From assembly GCF_016862815.1 (NCBI RefSeq), contig NZ_BONR01000001.1, forward strand, positions 124,001 to 188,000: 64,000 nt of DNA, given 5' to 3'. The stretch comes from Demequina activiva. Its GTDB lineage: Bacteria > Actinomycetota > Actinomycetes > Actinomycetales > Demequinaceae. The notes beneath the pieces were generated by a model. It saw nothing but the letters and a program-made list of their open reading frames with translations. It was not told where the DNA came from and ran no database searches. The position numbers and the translations under genes are program-made. Every line of letters begins with the position of its first letter. Within the stretch, counting starts at the first letter, position 1. Shown here one piece after another: positions 1 to 9,093 of this stretch.

Positions 1-1
1 G

Positions 2-754
2 GGGGCCTACGCCCTCCACGCCCTCGACGAGGACGAGGCACGCGCCTTCGAACTCCACCTCGAGACCTGCGCCGAGTGCCGCGAGGAGCTCGCGAGCTTC
101 GACGTGGTGCTCGACGAGCTCGCGGAGCCCGGCGCCGAGGAGCCGCCCAGCGCGGTCGACCCGGCGATCCTGGACGCGACCCTGTCGCCCGAGCGTCGCG
201 CACGCCTCGACGCGGCCGTCTCGGCCGCGGTGGGCAGCACGGAGCAGGTGCCCGCCCCGCAGAAGGCAGCACACGCATCGGCCCCCGAGCCGATGCCCAC
301 GACGCTCCACGCGCCGGCCCGCCGTCGCGGACCCGGCACCCGGCTGCTCGCTGCGGCCGCAGCCGTGGTCGCGGTGCTGGCCGTGGGCGTGGGCTTCATC
401 CTGGGCACCGGCGGCGAGGAGAACACCCTCGCAGCGGACATCGAGCGCATCCAGGACGCGAGCGACGTGGTCGAGACATCGCTGGGCCTGGGCGAGGCGA
501 CCGCCTACGTCTCCGCGACCGAGGGCGTCGCCGTCGTGGGCGACACCCCCGAGCTCGACGGCGACCGCACCTACCAGCTGTGGGTGGTCCCGGCGGACGG
601 CTCCGCGCCCGTGCCCGGCCCGGTCATGGCCGGGGGCGACAGCGAGGCCGTGTGGGACGCGGACCTCGACGGCGCCGCCGCGATCGCGGTCAGCATCGAG
701 CCGACCGGAGGATCGACGACCCCCACCGAGGTGGTCACGGCCGTCGAGGTGTGA
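2..754 (+). CDS. Anti-sigma factor, RskA-like, 5' end missing
   Basis: Membrane anti-sigma factor that holds an ECF sigma factor inactive until a signal triggers its release. The window opens inside the gene, leaving 250 residues. The visible N-terminus carries a zinc-type anti-sigma motif H-x3-C-x2-C (visible residues 19, 23, 26, HLETCAEC). An acidic linker, one membrane span (about bases 340-402) and an extracytoplasmic RskA-like C-terminal domain (YQLWVVPADG) follow. The partner sigma factor gene would be expected just upstream, outside the window. A strong hairpin lies 13 bases after the stop. Family assignment is good; the sigma partner is inferred. Confidence 0.85.
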   Translation, partial: GAYALHALDEDEARAFELHLETCAECREELASFDVVLDELAEPGAEEPPSAVDPAILDATLSPERRARLDAAVSAAVGSTEQVPAPQKAAHASAPEPMPTTLHAPARRRGPGTRLLAAAAAVVAVLAVGVGFILGTGGEENTLAADIERIQDASDVVETSLGLGEATAYVSATEGVAVVGDTPELDGDRTYQLWVVPADGSAPVPGPVMAGGDSEAVWDADLDGAAAIAVSIEPTGGSTTPTEVVTAVEV

Positions 755-766
755 CCCAGCAGCGCA

Positions 767-803
767 GCCGATGCGCGGGCACCACGCGTGCCCGCGCATC
801 GGC
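767..803 (+). terminator. Terminator built from an inverted octamer pair
   Basis: A perfect 16-bp stem (767-782 with 788-803) closes a 5-nt loop. The outer eight bases of the arms are GCCGATGC and GCATCGGC, the octamer over-represented across the window. It lies directly after the anti-sigma factor and ends 23 bases before the valS start. There is no T tract, as is common for GC-rich actinobacterial terminators. Confidence 0.8.
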
Positions 804-826
804 GCTGTTCTGAAAGAATGTCCCCC

Positions 827-3604
827 ATGACTTCCCGCATCCCGGACAAGGCCACCGTCGACGGACTCGAGGACCGCTGGAACGAGGTCTGGCAGAGCCA
901 GGGCACCTACCGCTTCGACGAGTCCAAGGATCGCGAGCAGATCTACTCGATCGACACTCCCCCGCCCACCGTCTCGGGATCCCTTCACGTGGGACACGTG
1001 TTCTCGTACACCCACACGGACGTGGTGGCCCGCTACCAGCGCATGTGCGGCCGCGAGGTGTTCTACCCCATGGGCTGGGACGACAACGGCCTGCCCACCG
1101 AGCGTCGCGTGCAGAACTACTTTGGCGTCCGCTGCGACCCCACCCTGCCGTACGAGGAGGGGTTCGAGCCCCCGCACGTGGGCGGCGAGGGCAAGTCGAT
1201 CAAGGCCGCGGACCAGCAGCCCATCTCGCGACGCAACTTCGTCGAGCTGTGCGAGCGTCTCACCGAGGAGGACGAGAAGCAGTTCGAGGCGCTGTGGCGC
1301 CACCTGGGCCTGTCCGTCGACTGGTCCCGCACGTATCAGACCATCGCCCCGAACGCTCAGGCCGTCGCGCAGCAGGCGTTCCTGCGCTCGCTTGCGCGCG
1401 GCGAGGCCTACCAGGCCGAGGCTCCCACGCTGTGGGACGTCACCTTCCGCACCGCCGTGGCCCAGGCCGAGCTCGAGGACCGCGAGCGTCCCGGAGCGTA
1501 CCACCGCCTGGCCTTCGAGAAGGCGGCCGATGCGGAGGAGGCCACCGGCTCCTATGAGTCCGTGTGGATCGAGACCACCCGTCCCGAGCTGCTGCCCGCG
1601 TGCGTGGCCCTCGTGGCCCACCCGGACGACGAGCGCTACCAGCCGCTGTTCGGCAAGCACGTGCGCACGCCGCTGTTCGGGGTCGAGGTGCCCGTGGTGG
1701 CGCACCGCCTGGCGTCGCCCGACAAGGGCTCCGGCATCGCGATGATCTGCACGTTCGGCGACGTCACCGACGTGGTGTGGTGGCGAGAGCTGGGGCTGCC
1801 CATGCGCTCGGTGCTGGGCCGCGACGGCCGCTTCCGTACCGAGCCGCCGGCCGGACTGGAGTCCGACGAGGCCTCGACCGCGTACGCCGAGCTGGCCGGA
1901 AAGACGGTGTTCTCCGCGCAGCAGCGCATCGTCGAGATGCTCGTCGAGGCGGACGTGATGGACGGCGAGCCGCGCTCGATCTCCCACCCCGTGAAGTTCT
2001 TCGAGAAGGGCGACAAGCCGCTCGAGATCGTCACCAGCCGCCAGTGGTACATCGCCAACGGCGGCCGCGACGAGGCGTTGCGCGGCGAGCTGCTCGCGCG
2101 CGGCGAGGCCCTCGACTTCCTGCCGTCGCACATGGGCAAGCGCTACGAGAACTGGGTCAACGGCCTCACGGGCGACTGGCTGATCTCCCGCCAGCGGTTC
2201 TTCGGCGTGCCCATCCCCGTGTGGTACCCGCTCGACGCGGACGGCGAGCCGGTGTGGGACTCCCCCATCGTGCCGGCCGAGGACACCCTCCCTGTGGACC
2301 CGTCCGTCGACACCGCTCCCGGCTACGACGAGGCCCAGCGCGACGCGGCCGGCGGCTTCACCGGCGAGAAGGACATCATGGACACGTGGGCGACGTCCTC
2401 GCTCACCCCCCAGATCGTGGGCGGCTGGCGAGACGACCCGGCTCTGTTCGCCAAGGTGTTCCCCATGGACCTGCGCCCCCAGGGTCAGGACATCATCCGC
2501 ACGTGGCTGTTCTCCACCGTGGTGCGCTCGCACCTCGAGCACGGCGAGCTGCCGTGGAAGCACGCCGCGATCTCCGGCTGGATCCTGGACCCCGACCGCA
2601 AGAAGATGTCGAAGTCCAAGGGCAACGTGGTCACCCCCATGGGCCTGCTCGAGCAGCACGGGTCCGACGCGGTGCGCTACTGGGCGGCATCCGCTCGCCT
2701 GGGCACGGACGCAGCGTTCGACGAGGGCCAGATGAAGATTGGCCGGCGCCTGGCCAACAAGGTGCTCAACGCCGCGAAGTTCGCGCTGGGCGCCACGGGC
2801 ATCTCCACGGCAGCCGACGCGTCGCTCGAGGACGGCATCCGCGCCACCGCGCACGTGACCGGCGGGGTGCTCGACGGCGATGCGGACGGCACCGGGTCGC
2901 CCGTCACCGAGCCCCTGGACCGCGCGCTGCTGGCGGGCCTGGCGGACGTGGTCGACGGCGCGACCGCCGCGTTCGAGTCCTACGACCACACGCGCGCGCT
3001 CGAGCTGGCCGAGTCCTACTTCTGGACCTTCTGCGACGACTACGTCGAGCTGGTGAAGACCCGCGCGTACGACGGCGCTGCACCGGGCGAGGCGATCGAT
3101 CCGTTCGCTGCATGCTCCCCGGCCGCCGCATCGGCCCGTGCGACCCTGACGATCGCACTCGAGACGTTCCTGCGCCTGTTCGCGCCGGTGCTGCCGTTCG
3201 CCACGGAGGAGGTGTGGTCCTGGTTCCGGCCCGGCACCGTGCACCGCGCCGCATGGCCGCAGGCGGCGCCGCTGCGTGCCGTCGCGGGCGCTGCGGACCC
3301 GATCCTGGTGGACGCCGCAGGCGAGGCGCTCGCGACGCTGCGGAAGATCAAGTCCGAGGCGAAGGTCTCGCAGCGCACCGAGCTGGTGTCGGTTGACCTG
3401 CTGGTGCCGGAGGCCAAGGTCGCGGCCGTCACTGCCGCGAAGTCGGACCTCATGGCGGCCGGGCGCGTGCGCGCGCTCCAGGTTGTCGACGCGGTCGCGG
3501 CGCTGAACCCGGACGTGGATGGGGACTGGTCCGAGGACGGTGCGCGGTCCGAGATCGCGGACCCCACGGTGATGCGCACGGAGAACGCGGTGCTCGCGGA
3601 CTAG
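827..3604 (+). CDS. valS: Valyl-tRNA synthetase
   Basis: Class Ia aminoacyl-tRNA synthetase that charges tRNA-Val and edits mischarged threonine. The 925-residue protein shows the HIGH-box variant HVGH (54-57) and KMSKS (593-597). The segment DDNGLPTERRVQ places it near the type 2 (archaeal/rickettsial-like) ValRS group, an impression to check by tree. Start: in-frame GTG at 788 lies inside the terminator stem and ATG at 818 has no spacing for a ribosome site. ATG 827 follows an AAGAAT hexamer by 7 nt, the leaderless arrangement common in this window. No T-box is visible upstream. Confidence 0.95.
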   Translation: MTSRIPDKATVDGLEDRWNEVWQSQGTYRFDESKDREQIYSIDTPPPTVSGSLHVGHVFSYTHTDVVARYQRMCGREVFYPMGWDDNGLPTERRVQNYFGVRCDPTLPYEEGFEPPHVGGEGKSIKAADQQPISRRNFVELCERLTEEDEKQFEALWRHLGLSVDWSRTYQTIAPNAQAVAQQAFLRSLARGEAYQAEAPTLWDVTFRTAVAQAELEDRERPGAYHRLAFEKAADAEEATGSYESVWIETTRPELLPACVALVAHPDDERYQPLFGKHVRTPLFGVEVPVVAHRLASPDKGSGIAMICTFGDVTDVVWWRELGLPMRSVLGRDGRFRTEPPAGLESDEASTAYAELAGKTVFSAQQRIVEMLVEADVMDGEPRSISHPVKFFEKGDKPLEIVTSRQWYIANGGRDEALRGELLARGEALDFLPSHMGKRYENWVNGLTGDWLISRQRFFGVPIPVWYPLDADGEPVWDSPIVPAEDTLPVDPSVDTAPGYDEAQRDAAGGFTGEKDIMDTWATSSLTPQIVGGWRDDPALFAKVFPMDLRPQGQDIIRTWLFSTVVRSHLEHGELPWKHAAISGWILDPDRKKMSKSKGNVVTPMGLLEQHGSDAVRYWAASARLGTDAAFDEGQMKIGRRLANKVLNAAKFALGATGISTAADASLEDGIRATAHVTGGVLDGDADGTGSPVTEPLDRALLAGLADVVDGATAAFESYDHTRALELAESYFWTFCDDYVELVKTRAYDGAAPGEAIDPFAACSPAAASARATLTIALETFLRLFAPVLPFATEEVWSWFRPGTVHRAAWPQAAPLRAVAGAADPILVDAAGEALATLRKIKSEAKVSQRTELVSVDLLVPEAKVAAVTAAKSDLMAAGRVRALQVVDAVAALNPDVDGDWSEDGARSEIADPTVMRTENAVLAD

Positions 3605-3632
3605 CCGCGCCCGCCCCGCCCCCTCCCTCGGC

Positions 3633-3691
3633 CTGAGCGCGCTATCGGTCCGTCAGGGTCGATTGCGGGCCCGGCGTGCGCGCTGGCGGTC
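3633..3691 (+). repeat. 59-bp intergenic repeat, copy A (left arm of pair 1)
   Basis: Outer end CTGAGCGC, core ATCGGTCC, inner end CTGGCGGTC. The distance from the first base to the inner block is exactly 50 in all four copies in the window. Copy A lies between valS and the DUF559 gene and faces copy B. Confidence 0.85.
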
Positions 3692-3791
3692 GACGAGTCC
3701 GCTCTCCACAGCCCGCGGCCTGACCCCTGCCATCCACGGGCACGGGTCGCCAGACCTGCGGCGCGCTGGCCGGCACCGGTAGACCGCTGGC

Positions 3792-4706
3792 ATGCGGACC
3801 CTGCGAGCGATGCCAGACAGCGACGCGCTCACCGCTGCGCGCCAGCAGCCACGCACCTTCACGCGAGCAGAGCTGATCGCCCTGTCGTCGGCATCGAGCG
3901 TGCGCACCGCCCTGCGCACCGGGGACCTCGTGCGCCTGCTCCCGGATGCCTATGTCGCCGGGGAGCATCAGGGCTCGTGGGCCGCGCGCGTGGACGCCGC
4001 GCTCACTTGGGCGGGCCGCGGCGCCATGCTCGCCGGACGCAGCGCTCTGTTCGCTCACACACTGCTGGAGAGCACGCCAGACGGCGTCGAGCTCGTGGTG
4101 CCGCCGGACCGGCACCTGCACTGTCCCGAGTGGCTCGTGGCCCGGCAGGCGTCCTACCCCATCGCGCCCGTGCGGGTGGCTGGTCTGTCCGTCGCGCCCG
4201 CCGCCCTTGCGATCGCGCAGGCGTATGGCGACCTCACCGCGAGCGAGCAGTCGCATGTGGTGTTCGGAGCGGTGGCACGGGGCGTGACCTCGACGAGGCA
4301 GCTGCGTCACGCGCTCGCGACGATGCCTCGCATTCGCCGCCGCCGCGCGCTCACGAGCCGCATCGAGGCGGCCGAGCGAGGCGCGGAGAGCTGGCTCGAG
4401 GAGCGCAGCCTGCGCACCGTGTTCACCAGCCAGGAGTTCGACTGCTTCATCCGTCAGCACCGGATTGACCGGGAGGGGCGGCGGTACCCACTCGACATGT
4501 ACGACCCGTTCACGCGCACCGCCATCGAGCTGGACAGCCGCTCCTGGCACGGCAGCGATGAGCAGCGGGTGCGGGACATCCGCCGGGACGCGGACCTCGC
4601 CGCCATGGGGGTGCTCACTGTCAGGCTCTCGAGCCGTGACCTGACTGAGCGCCCGCACTGGTGCCGGCAGATCGTGCGCGACGTGCTCGCAGCGCGGCGT
4701 GGTTGA
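3792..4706 (+). CDS. DUF559 (Vsr-fold) protein with AbiEi-like N-terminus
   Basis: 304 residues. The N-terminal half resembles the AbiEi antitoxin-type winged-helix domain common in actinobacterial proteins. The C-terminal part (about 195-300) is a DUF559/Vsr-like endonuclease fold with PLDMYDP (233-239) and AIELDSRSWHG (244-254), where the acidic residues would form the metal site. Function is unproven; no toxin partner is adjacent. ATG 3792 follows TAGACC by 6 nt, supporting a leaderless start (ATG 3810 is the alternative). The gene is alone between convergent valS and clpX and is framed by 59-bp repeats A and B; copy B begins on its stop codon, so it may be cargo inserted between housekeeping genes. 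Confidence 0.75.
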   Translation: MRTLRAMPDSDALTAARQQPRTFTRAELIALSSASSVRTALRTGDLVRLLPDAYVAGEHQGSWAARVDAALTWAGRGAMLAGRSALFAHTLLESTPDGVELVVPPDRHLHCPEWLVARQASYPIAPVRVAGLSVAPAALAIAQAYGDLTASEQSHVVFGAVARGVTSTRQLRHALATMPRIRRRRALTSRIEAAERGAESWLEERSLRTVFTSQEFDCFIRQHRIDREGRRYPLDMYDPFTRTAIELDSRSWHGSDEQRVRDIRRDADLAAMGVLTVRLSSRDLTERPHWCRQIVRDVLAARRG

Positions 4707-4763
4707 CCGCCAGGACGCACGCGGAGCGTGAGATCGACACTGACGGACCGATACCGCGCTCAG
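4705..4763 (-). repeat. 59-bp intergenic repeat, copy B (right arm of pair 1)
   Basis: Reverse-complement copy of A with the same 59-bp length. The first 30 positions match A at all but two, then there is a variable middle, then the conserved CTGGCGGTC block. It starts on the last two bases of the DUF559 stop codon and ends 34 bases before the 3' end of clpX. Confidence 0.85.
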
Positions 4764-4797
4764 GTGGGTGGGGGCGGGAGGGCCGGGAGCGGGCCGG

Positions 4798-6060
4798 CTA
4801 GGCGGCGCCTTCCTCCTGCTCGACCTCGCGCAGCTCGTACGCGGGCGTGACGCGGTCCATGACCACATCGCGGGTGACGCGGACGCGGCCCACGTCGTCG
4901 CGGCCGGGCACCTCGAACATGGTGTCCTGGAGGACCTCCTCCATGATGGCCCGCAGGCCACGCGCCCCGGTGCCGCGCTCGAGTGCCTGCTCCGCGATGG
5001 CCTCGATGGCCTCGCGGTCGAACTCGAGCTCCACGCCGTCGAGGTCGAACATCTTCTGGTACTGCTTCACGAGCGCGTTCTTGGGCTCGGACAGGATCGA
5101 CACCATCGCGTCGACGTCCAGCGGCGAGACTGTCGCGATCACCGGCATGCGGCCGATGAACTCGGGGATGAGCCCGAACTTGTGCAGGTCAGCAGGGGTG
5201 ACGTGCGAGAAGAGGTCCGAGTTGTCGGCCTCCTTGAGCTGCGCCCCGAAGCCGATGCCCTTGCGTCCCACGCGCGAGCTGATGATCTCCTCGAGCCCCG
5301 CGAAGGCGCCGCCCAGGATGAACAGCACGTTGGTGGTGTCGATCTGGATGAACTCCTGGTGCGGGTGCTTGCGCCCGCCCTGCGGCGGCACGGATGCCTG
5401 CGCGCCCTCGAGGATCTTCAGCAGCGCCTGCTGCACGCCCTCACCGGAGACGTCACGCGTGATGGACGGGTTCTCCGCCTTGCGCGCGACCTTGTCGATC
5501 TCGTCGATGTAGATGATCCCGCGCTGGGCCTTGTCCACGTCGTAGTCGGCGGCCTGCAGCAGTTTGAGGAGGATGTTCTCCACGTCCTCGCCCACGTAGC
5601 CCGCCTCGGTCAGCGCGGTGGCGTCCGCGATCGCGAAGGGCACGTTGAGCATGCGCGCGAGAGTCTGCGCGAGGTAGGTCTTGCCGGTGCCCGTGGGGCC
5701 GATGAACAGCACGTTGGACTTGGCGATCTCGATGCCGTCGTCGTCCGCCTTGGCCCGGGTCTCCTGGGCACGCACGCGCTTGTAGTGGTTGTAGACGGCC
5801 ACCGACAGCGCACGCTTGGCCTGGTCCTGGCCCACGATGTACTGCTCGAGGAAGTCGTAGATCTCGCGCGGCTTGGGCAGCTCCGTGAACTCGGTCTGCG
5901 CGGCTTCCGCGAACTCCTCCTCGATGATCTCGTTGCACAGCTCGATGCACTCATCGCAGATGTACACGCCACCGCCCGCGATGAGCTTGCGCACCTGCTT
6001 CTGCGTCTTGCCACAGAACGAGCACTTCAGCAGGTCGCCGCTGTCCGCCGGTCGAGTCAT
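4798..6060 (-). CDS. clpX: ClpX, ATPase subunit of Clp protease
   Basis: AAA+ unfoldase that delivers substrates to ClpP. 420 residues: N-terminal C4 zinc finger (Cys 13, 16, 35, 38), Walker A GPTGTGKT (121-128), pore loop GYVG (154-157), Walker B IIYIDE (182-187), RKH loop (230-232), and the IGF loop that docks on ClpP (269-271). The start is ATG 6060 behind GAGGGAGG. The genes for its partner ClpP1P2 lie just upstream on the same strand, but a terminator (6235-6270) separates them, so clpX probably has its own promoter in 6061-6230. Confidence 0.97.
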   Translation of the reverse strand: MTRPADSGDLLKCSFCGKTQKQVRKLIAGGGVYICDECIELCNEIIEEEFAEAAQTEFTELPKPREIYDFLEQYIVGQDQAKRALSVAVYNHYKRVRAQETRAKADDDGIEIAKSNVLFIGPTGTGKTYLAQTLARMLNVPFAIADATALTEAGYVGEDVENILLKLLQAADYDVDKAQRGIIYIDEIDKVARKAENPSITRDVSGEGVQQALLKILEGAQASVPPQGGRKHPHQEFIQIDTTNVLFILGGAFAGLEEIISSRVGRKGIGFGAQLKEADNSDLFSHVTPADLHKFGLIPEFIGRMPVIATVSPLDVDAMVSILSEPKNALVKQYQKMFDLDGVELEFDREAIEAIAEQALERGTGARGLRAIMEEVLQDTMFEVPGRDDVGRVRVTRDVVMDRVTPAYELREVEQEEGAA

Positions 6061-6234
6061 CAAGGCCTCCCTCGGGCCGCTAGCCATCTCTCCCAGGCTA
6101 CCCACGCCATCCGACACGCGTCGGGCGACGCGCCGCCTCGTTCGTCCGCCCACGGCTGAGTGGTCGCGATCGGACACGTCAGGTTCGCATCGGCCCTCGC
6201 GGTGGATGGGTGACCATCGCGCGCCGGAGAGCGA

Positions 6235-6270
6235 CGACGGCCGCCCCCACGCGAGTGGGAGCGGCCGTCG
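6235..6270 (-). terminator. Terminator after clpP1-clpP2
   Basis: 16-bp stem with one mismatch (6235-6250 with 6255-6270) and a 4-nt loop, 17 bases beyond the clpP2 stop. It separates the clpP pair from clpX. Confidence 0.75.
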
Positions 6271-6287
6271 GTCGCGGAGCGTCGGGG

Positions 6288-7061
6288 CTACTTGTCGCCC
6301 TTGTCGTCCTTGTCGTCCTTGCTCTTGTCATCCTTGCGCGGGGCGATCGCGGAGGCCGCGGCGCGGTCCTCGGGAGCCACCGTGTCGACGCCCTTGCGGG
6401 ACTCGAGCACCTGGTCCACGAGCCCGTAGTCCTTGGCGTCCTGCGCGGACAGGAAGCGGTCGCGCTCGATGTCGTCACGGATGCGCTCGGCGTCCTGGCC
6501 GGTGTGCTTCGCGAGCGTGTACTCCAGCCACTCGCGCATCCGCACCATCTCCTCGGCGTAGATCTCGATGTCCGAGGCCTGCGCACGGCCACCACCCTCG
6601 ATGCGGGGCTGGTGGATCATGACGCGGGCGTTGGGGAGCGCGAGACGCTTGCCGGGAGAGCCTGCGGCGAGCAGCACGGCGGCAGCGGAGGCTGCCTGGC
6701 CCAGGCACACGGTCTGCACCTCGGGCTTGATGTACTGCATGGTGTCGTAGATCGCCGTCAGCGCGGTCTGGGAGCCGCCGGGGCTGTTGATGTACAGCGT
6801 GATGTCGCGGTCCGGGTCCTGGGACTCGAGCACGAGCAGCTGCGCCATGACGTCGTCCGCCGAGGCGTCGTCGATCTGGACGCCCAGGAAGATGATGCGG
6901 TCCTCGAACAGCTTCGCGTAGGGGTCCTGACGCTTGAAGCCGTAGGCGGTGCGCTCCTCGAAGCTGGGCAGGATGTAGCGGGAGGAGGGGCCCGCCGGAG
7001 CGGCGCCCCCGAATCCGGAGGTGCGCCGCGCGGCGTCCATCGCGTACTGGAACTCACTCAT
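6288..7061 (-). CDS. clpP2: ATP-dependent Clp protease proteolytic subunit 2
   Basis: Serine protease subunit that forms the mixed ClpP1P2 barrel of actinobacteria. 257 residues with catalytic Ser125 (GQAASAA), His150 (MIHQP) and Asp201. The N-terminus is about 40 residues longer than ClpP1, and the C-terminus ends in a charged [15 protein letters not shown] tail of unknown role. The start ATG overlaps the clpP1 stop (ATGA), so the two subunits are translationally coupled. Confidence 0.95.
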   Translation of the reverse strand: MSEFQYAMDAARRTSGFGGAAPAGPSSRYILPSFEERTAYGFKRQDPYAKLFEDRIIFLGVQIDDASADDVMAQLLVLESQDPDRDITLYINSPGGSQTALTAIYDTMQYIKPEVQTVCLGQAASAAAVLLAAGSPGKRLALPNARVMIHQPRIEGGGRAQASDIEIYAEEMVRMREWLEYTLAKHTGQDAERIRDDIERDRFLSAQDAKDYGLVDQVLESRKGVDTVAPEDRAAASAIAPRKDDKSKDDKDDKGDK

Positions 7062-7675
7062 GCCTTGCCTCCCTGGGACTCGTCGCCGGCCTCGGCCGCG
7101 TGGGTGATGACCTTGTCCACGAAGCCGTACTCGAGGGCCTCGGGCGCGGTGAACCAGCGGTCGCGGTCCGCGTCCTTGGTGATCTCCTCGAGCGACTTGC
7201 CGGTCTGGTCGGCGGTCAGCTGCGCGAGGGTGCGCTTCATGTGCATGATCAGCTCGGCGTTGATGCGCACGTCCGTGGTGGTGCCGTAGATGCCGCCCGA
7301 GGGCTGGTGCATCATGACGCGGGCGTGGGGCGTCGCGAAGCGCTTGCCCGGGGCGCCGGAGGACAGCAGGAACTGCCCCATCGACGCCGCCATGCCCATC
7401 GCCACGGTCGCGACGTCCGGCTTGATGTACTGCATGGTGTCGTAGATCGCCATGCCCGCGGTGATCGAGCCGCCGGGGCTGTTGATGTACAGGTAGATGT
7501 CCTTGTCAGGGTCCTCGGCCGCGAGGAGCATCATCTGCGCGCAGATGGCGTTCGCGTTGTCGTCGCGAACCTCGTCCCCCAGCCAGATGATGCGCTCGCG
7601 CAGCAGCCGGTTGAAGATGGAGTCGCTCAGGCCCATCCCTCCGGCGTCGCCGCGGGCGGTGATCGTGTCGCTCAC
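7058..7675 (-). CDS. clpP1: ATP-dependent Clp protease proteolytic subunit 1
   Basis: 205 residues with Ser98 (GMAASMG), His123 (MMHQP) and Asp172. It partners ClpP2 and ClpX. I chose GTG 7675 because GAGAGGA sits 8 nt upstream; ATG 7702 is in frame but has only a weak site. First gene of the clpP1-clpP2 operon, with its stop overlapping the clpP2 start. Confidence 0.93.
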   Translation of the reverse strand: MSDTITARGDAGGMGLSDSIFNRLLRERIIWLGDEVRDDNANAICAQMMLLAAEDPDKDIYLYINSPGGSITAGMAIYDTMQYIKPDVATVAMGMAASMGQFLLSSGAPGKRFATPHARVMMHQPSGGIYGTTTDVRINAELIMHMKRTLAQLTADQTGKSLEEITKDADRDRWFTAPEALEYGFVDKVITHAAEAGDESQGGKA

Positions 7676-7868
7676 GTCAGTCCTCTCGTGCGTGGATCTC
7701 ATGTGTCAAACCTAACGGCGCACGCTGGCGCTTCATGCCAGTTCCGGCGCCATTTCGCTACCGGGTGAACGGCCGATGCGGGGGCGGGGCGGTCTGGTCC
7801 GGCCGCCGTGGTTGACGCTAGGGTCTGGGTGTCGGCGGGCCGAGGACCCGCCCTGTGAGGAGGAACCC

Positions 7869-8315
7869 GTGACCACGCCGCCAGAGGATCCGTTCGCGCG
7901 GACGCCCCACCAGGACGCGCACGAATGGAGCTCCCCGAGCGGGGAGGCCGGCCCGCAGCACGACACCCCGCCGCCTCCGCCTCCCGGCCAGGTGCCCTAC
8001 GCCATGCAGCAGTACCCGCCGCCGCCCTACCAGCAGGGCTACTACGGGCCTGACCCGCGCACGCAGAAGAACTGGATGGGCATCGTGTCACTCGTCGCGT
8101 CGTTGTCGACCATCGTCACGGGGATCGGCTGCATCGCAGGCATCGTGTTCGGCCACCTCGGACTGAACGCCGCCAAGAACGGCGAGGCCAACAACCGCGG
8201 GCTCAGCCTGGCGGGGCTGATCACGGGCTACGTGTTCCTGGGGATAGGCCTGCTGGTGGTCGCGGCGTACGTCGTGTTCTTCGCCGTGCTCGTGTCCGCC
8301 GAGACCACCTACTAG
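7869..8315 (+). CDS. DUF4190 membrane protein, copy 1
   Basis: 148 residues: a Pro/Tyr/Gln-rich cytoplasmic N-terminus (about 1-65), then two membrane spans in a DUF4190 domain (NWMGIVSLVAS..., then ...SLAGLITGYVFLG). The start is GTG 7869 behind GAGGAGGAA. It is followed by a paralog in the same orientation. The family is common in actinobacteria and its biochemical function is not established. Confidence 0.85.
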   Translation: MTTPPEDPFARTPHQDAHEWSSPSGEAGPQHDTPPPPPPGQVPYAMQQYPPPPYQQGYYGPDPRTQKNWMGIVSLVASLSTIVTGIGCIAGIVFGHLGLNAAKNGEANNRGLSLAGLITGYVFLGIGLLVVAAYVVFFAVLVSAETTY

Positions 8316-8441
8316 GGGTAGTGCCTCCGGGGCAACCCTCACCCGGACTCGACTCGGATCAGGCATGCGGCCGATGCGCTGGGTGAGGTGCGCACGTAGC
8401 GTCAGGGGTGGGCACAGGAACGCCCATCACAGGAGACGATC

Positions 8442-9005
8442 ATGACGAACAGCCCACAGGACCCGAACGCCGCTCAGCCCTCTGACCCGGGCGCCGAGGC
8501 CCCGCAGCCGCCCACCGGCCAGCAGCCCCAGTACGCGCAGCCGCCGCAGTATGGAGCACCGCAGTACGGGACGCCTCAGTACGGGACGCCTCAGTACGGT
8601 GCACCGCAGTACGGCGCGCCGCAGCAGTACGGGCAGCCTCAGGGGCCCAACCCGGCCCAGGCGAAGAACTGGATGGGCATCACCTCGCTGGTGCTGTCCC
8701 TCGCCGGGCTCATCACGGGCATCACCGCGATCGCGGGCATCGTGCTGGGCCACCTGAGCCTCAGCGCGGTCAAGCGCGGGGAGGCCGACAACCGCGGGAT
8801 CGGCCTCGCGGGCCTCATCACGGGCTACGTGCTCGTGGGCCTGGGCATCCTCGGCACCATCGTCGCGATCGTGTTCTTCGGTGCGATCTTCGGCACGTTC
8901 GTCGAGGAGTGCACGGGCGACGACCCCGCCGCGTGGTGCACGGAGGACGGCGCCTCCATCCAGATCGAGGCCTTCGGCATGGTGACGGGCGTTCCCGCTC
9001 GCTGA
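8442..9005 (+). CDS. DUF4190 membrane protein, copy 2 with PQYG repeats
   Basis: 187 residues with the same two-span DUF4190 domain as the gene 126 bp upstream (NWMGITSLVLSLAGLITG). The N-terminus contains five PQYG(A/T) repeats, and a short C-terminal tail after the second span has two cysteines (ECTGDDPAAWC). A good ribosome site (AGGAG) precedes ATG 8442. Probably a tandem duplicate that gained a repeat-rich tail. Function unknown. Confidence 0.85.
   Translation: MTNSPQDPNAAQPSDPGAEAPQPPTGQQPQYAQPPQYGAPQYGTPQYGTPQYGAPQYGAPQQYGQPQGPNPAQAKNWMGITSLVLSLAGLITGITAIAGIVLGHLSLSAVKRGEADNRGIGLAGLITGYVLVGLGILGTIVAIVFFGAIFGTFVEECTGDDPAAWCTEDGASIQIEAFGMVTGVPAR
8544..8618 (+). repeat. Five in-frame 15-bp repeats encoding PQYG(A/T)
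   Basis: Five consecutive 15-bp units, each close to CCGCAGTACGGNNCG, encode a PQYG-A/T pentapeptide in the second DUF4190 protein. A degenerate sixth unit follows. Copy number could vary by slippage. Confidence 0.85.
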
Positions 9006-9040
9006 GCCGGCCGGCGCATCGGCCGCATCCCGGCATGCAC

Positions 9041-9074
9041 GAAGCCCCGCCTCCCTTACGGGAGACGGGGCTTC
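9041..9074. terminator. Bidirectional terminator between DUF4190 gene and tig
   Basis: 15-bp stem with one mismatch (9041-9055 with 9060-9074) and loop TTAC. It lies in the 88-bp convergent gap and can serve both genes. Confidence 0.8.
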
Positions 9075-9093
9075 TGCGCGAGCGCGGCGGGGA

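Noticed and set aside
788..826. Upstream GTG start for valS at 788
   Set aside because: The codon lies inside the terminator stem, and the extra residues do not match the family N-terminus.
3633..4763. 59-bp repeats as integron attC sites
   Set aside because: The length recalls the classical 59-base element, but there is no GTTRRRY core site, no imperfect internal fold of the attC type, copies face each other rather than lie in tandem, and there is no integrase.
3620..4775. Pair 1 as a classical IS or MITE with target-site duplication
   Set aside because: I could not find a short direct repeat outside the arms. The flanks are C-rich on both sides, but not as a clean duplication.
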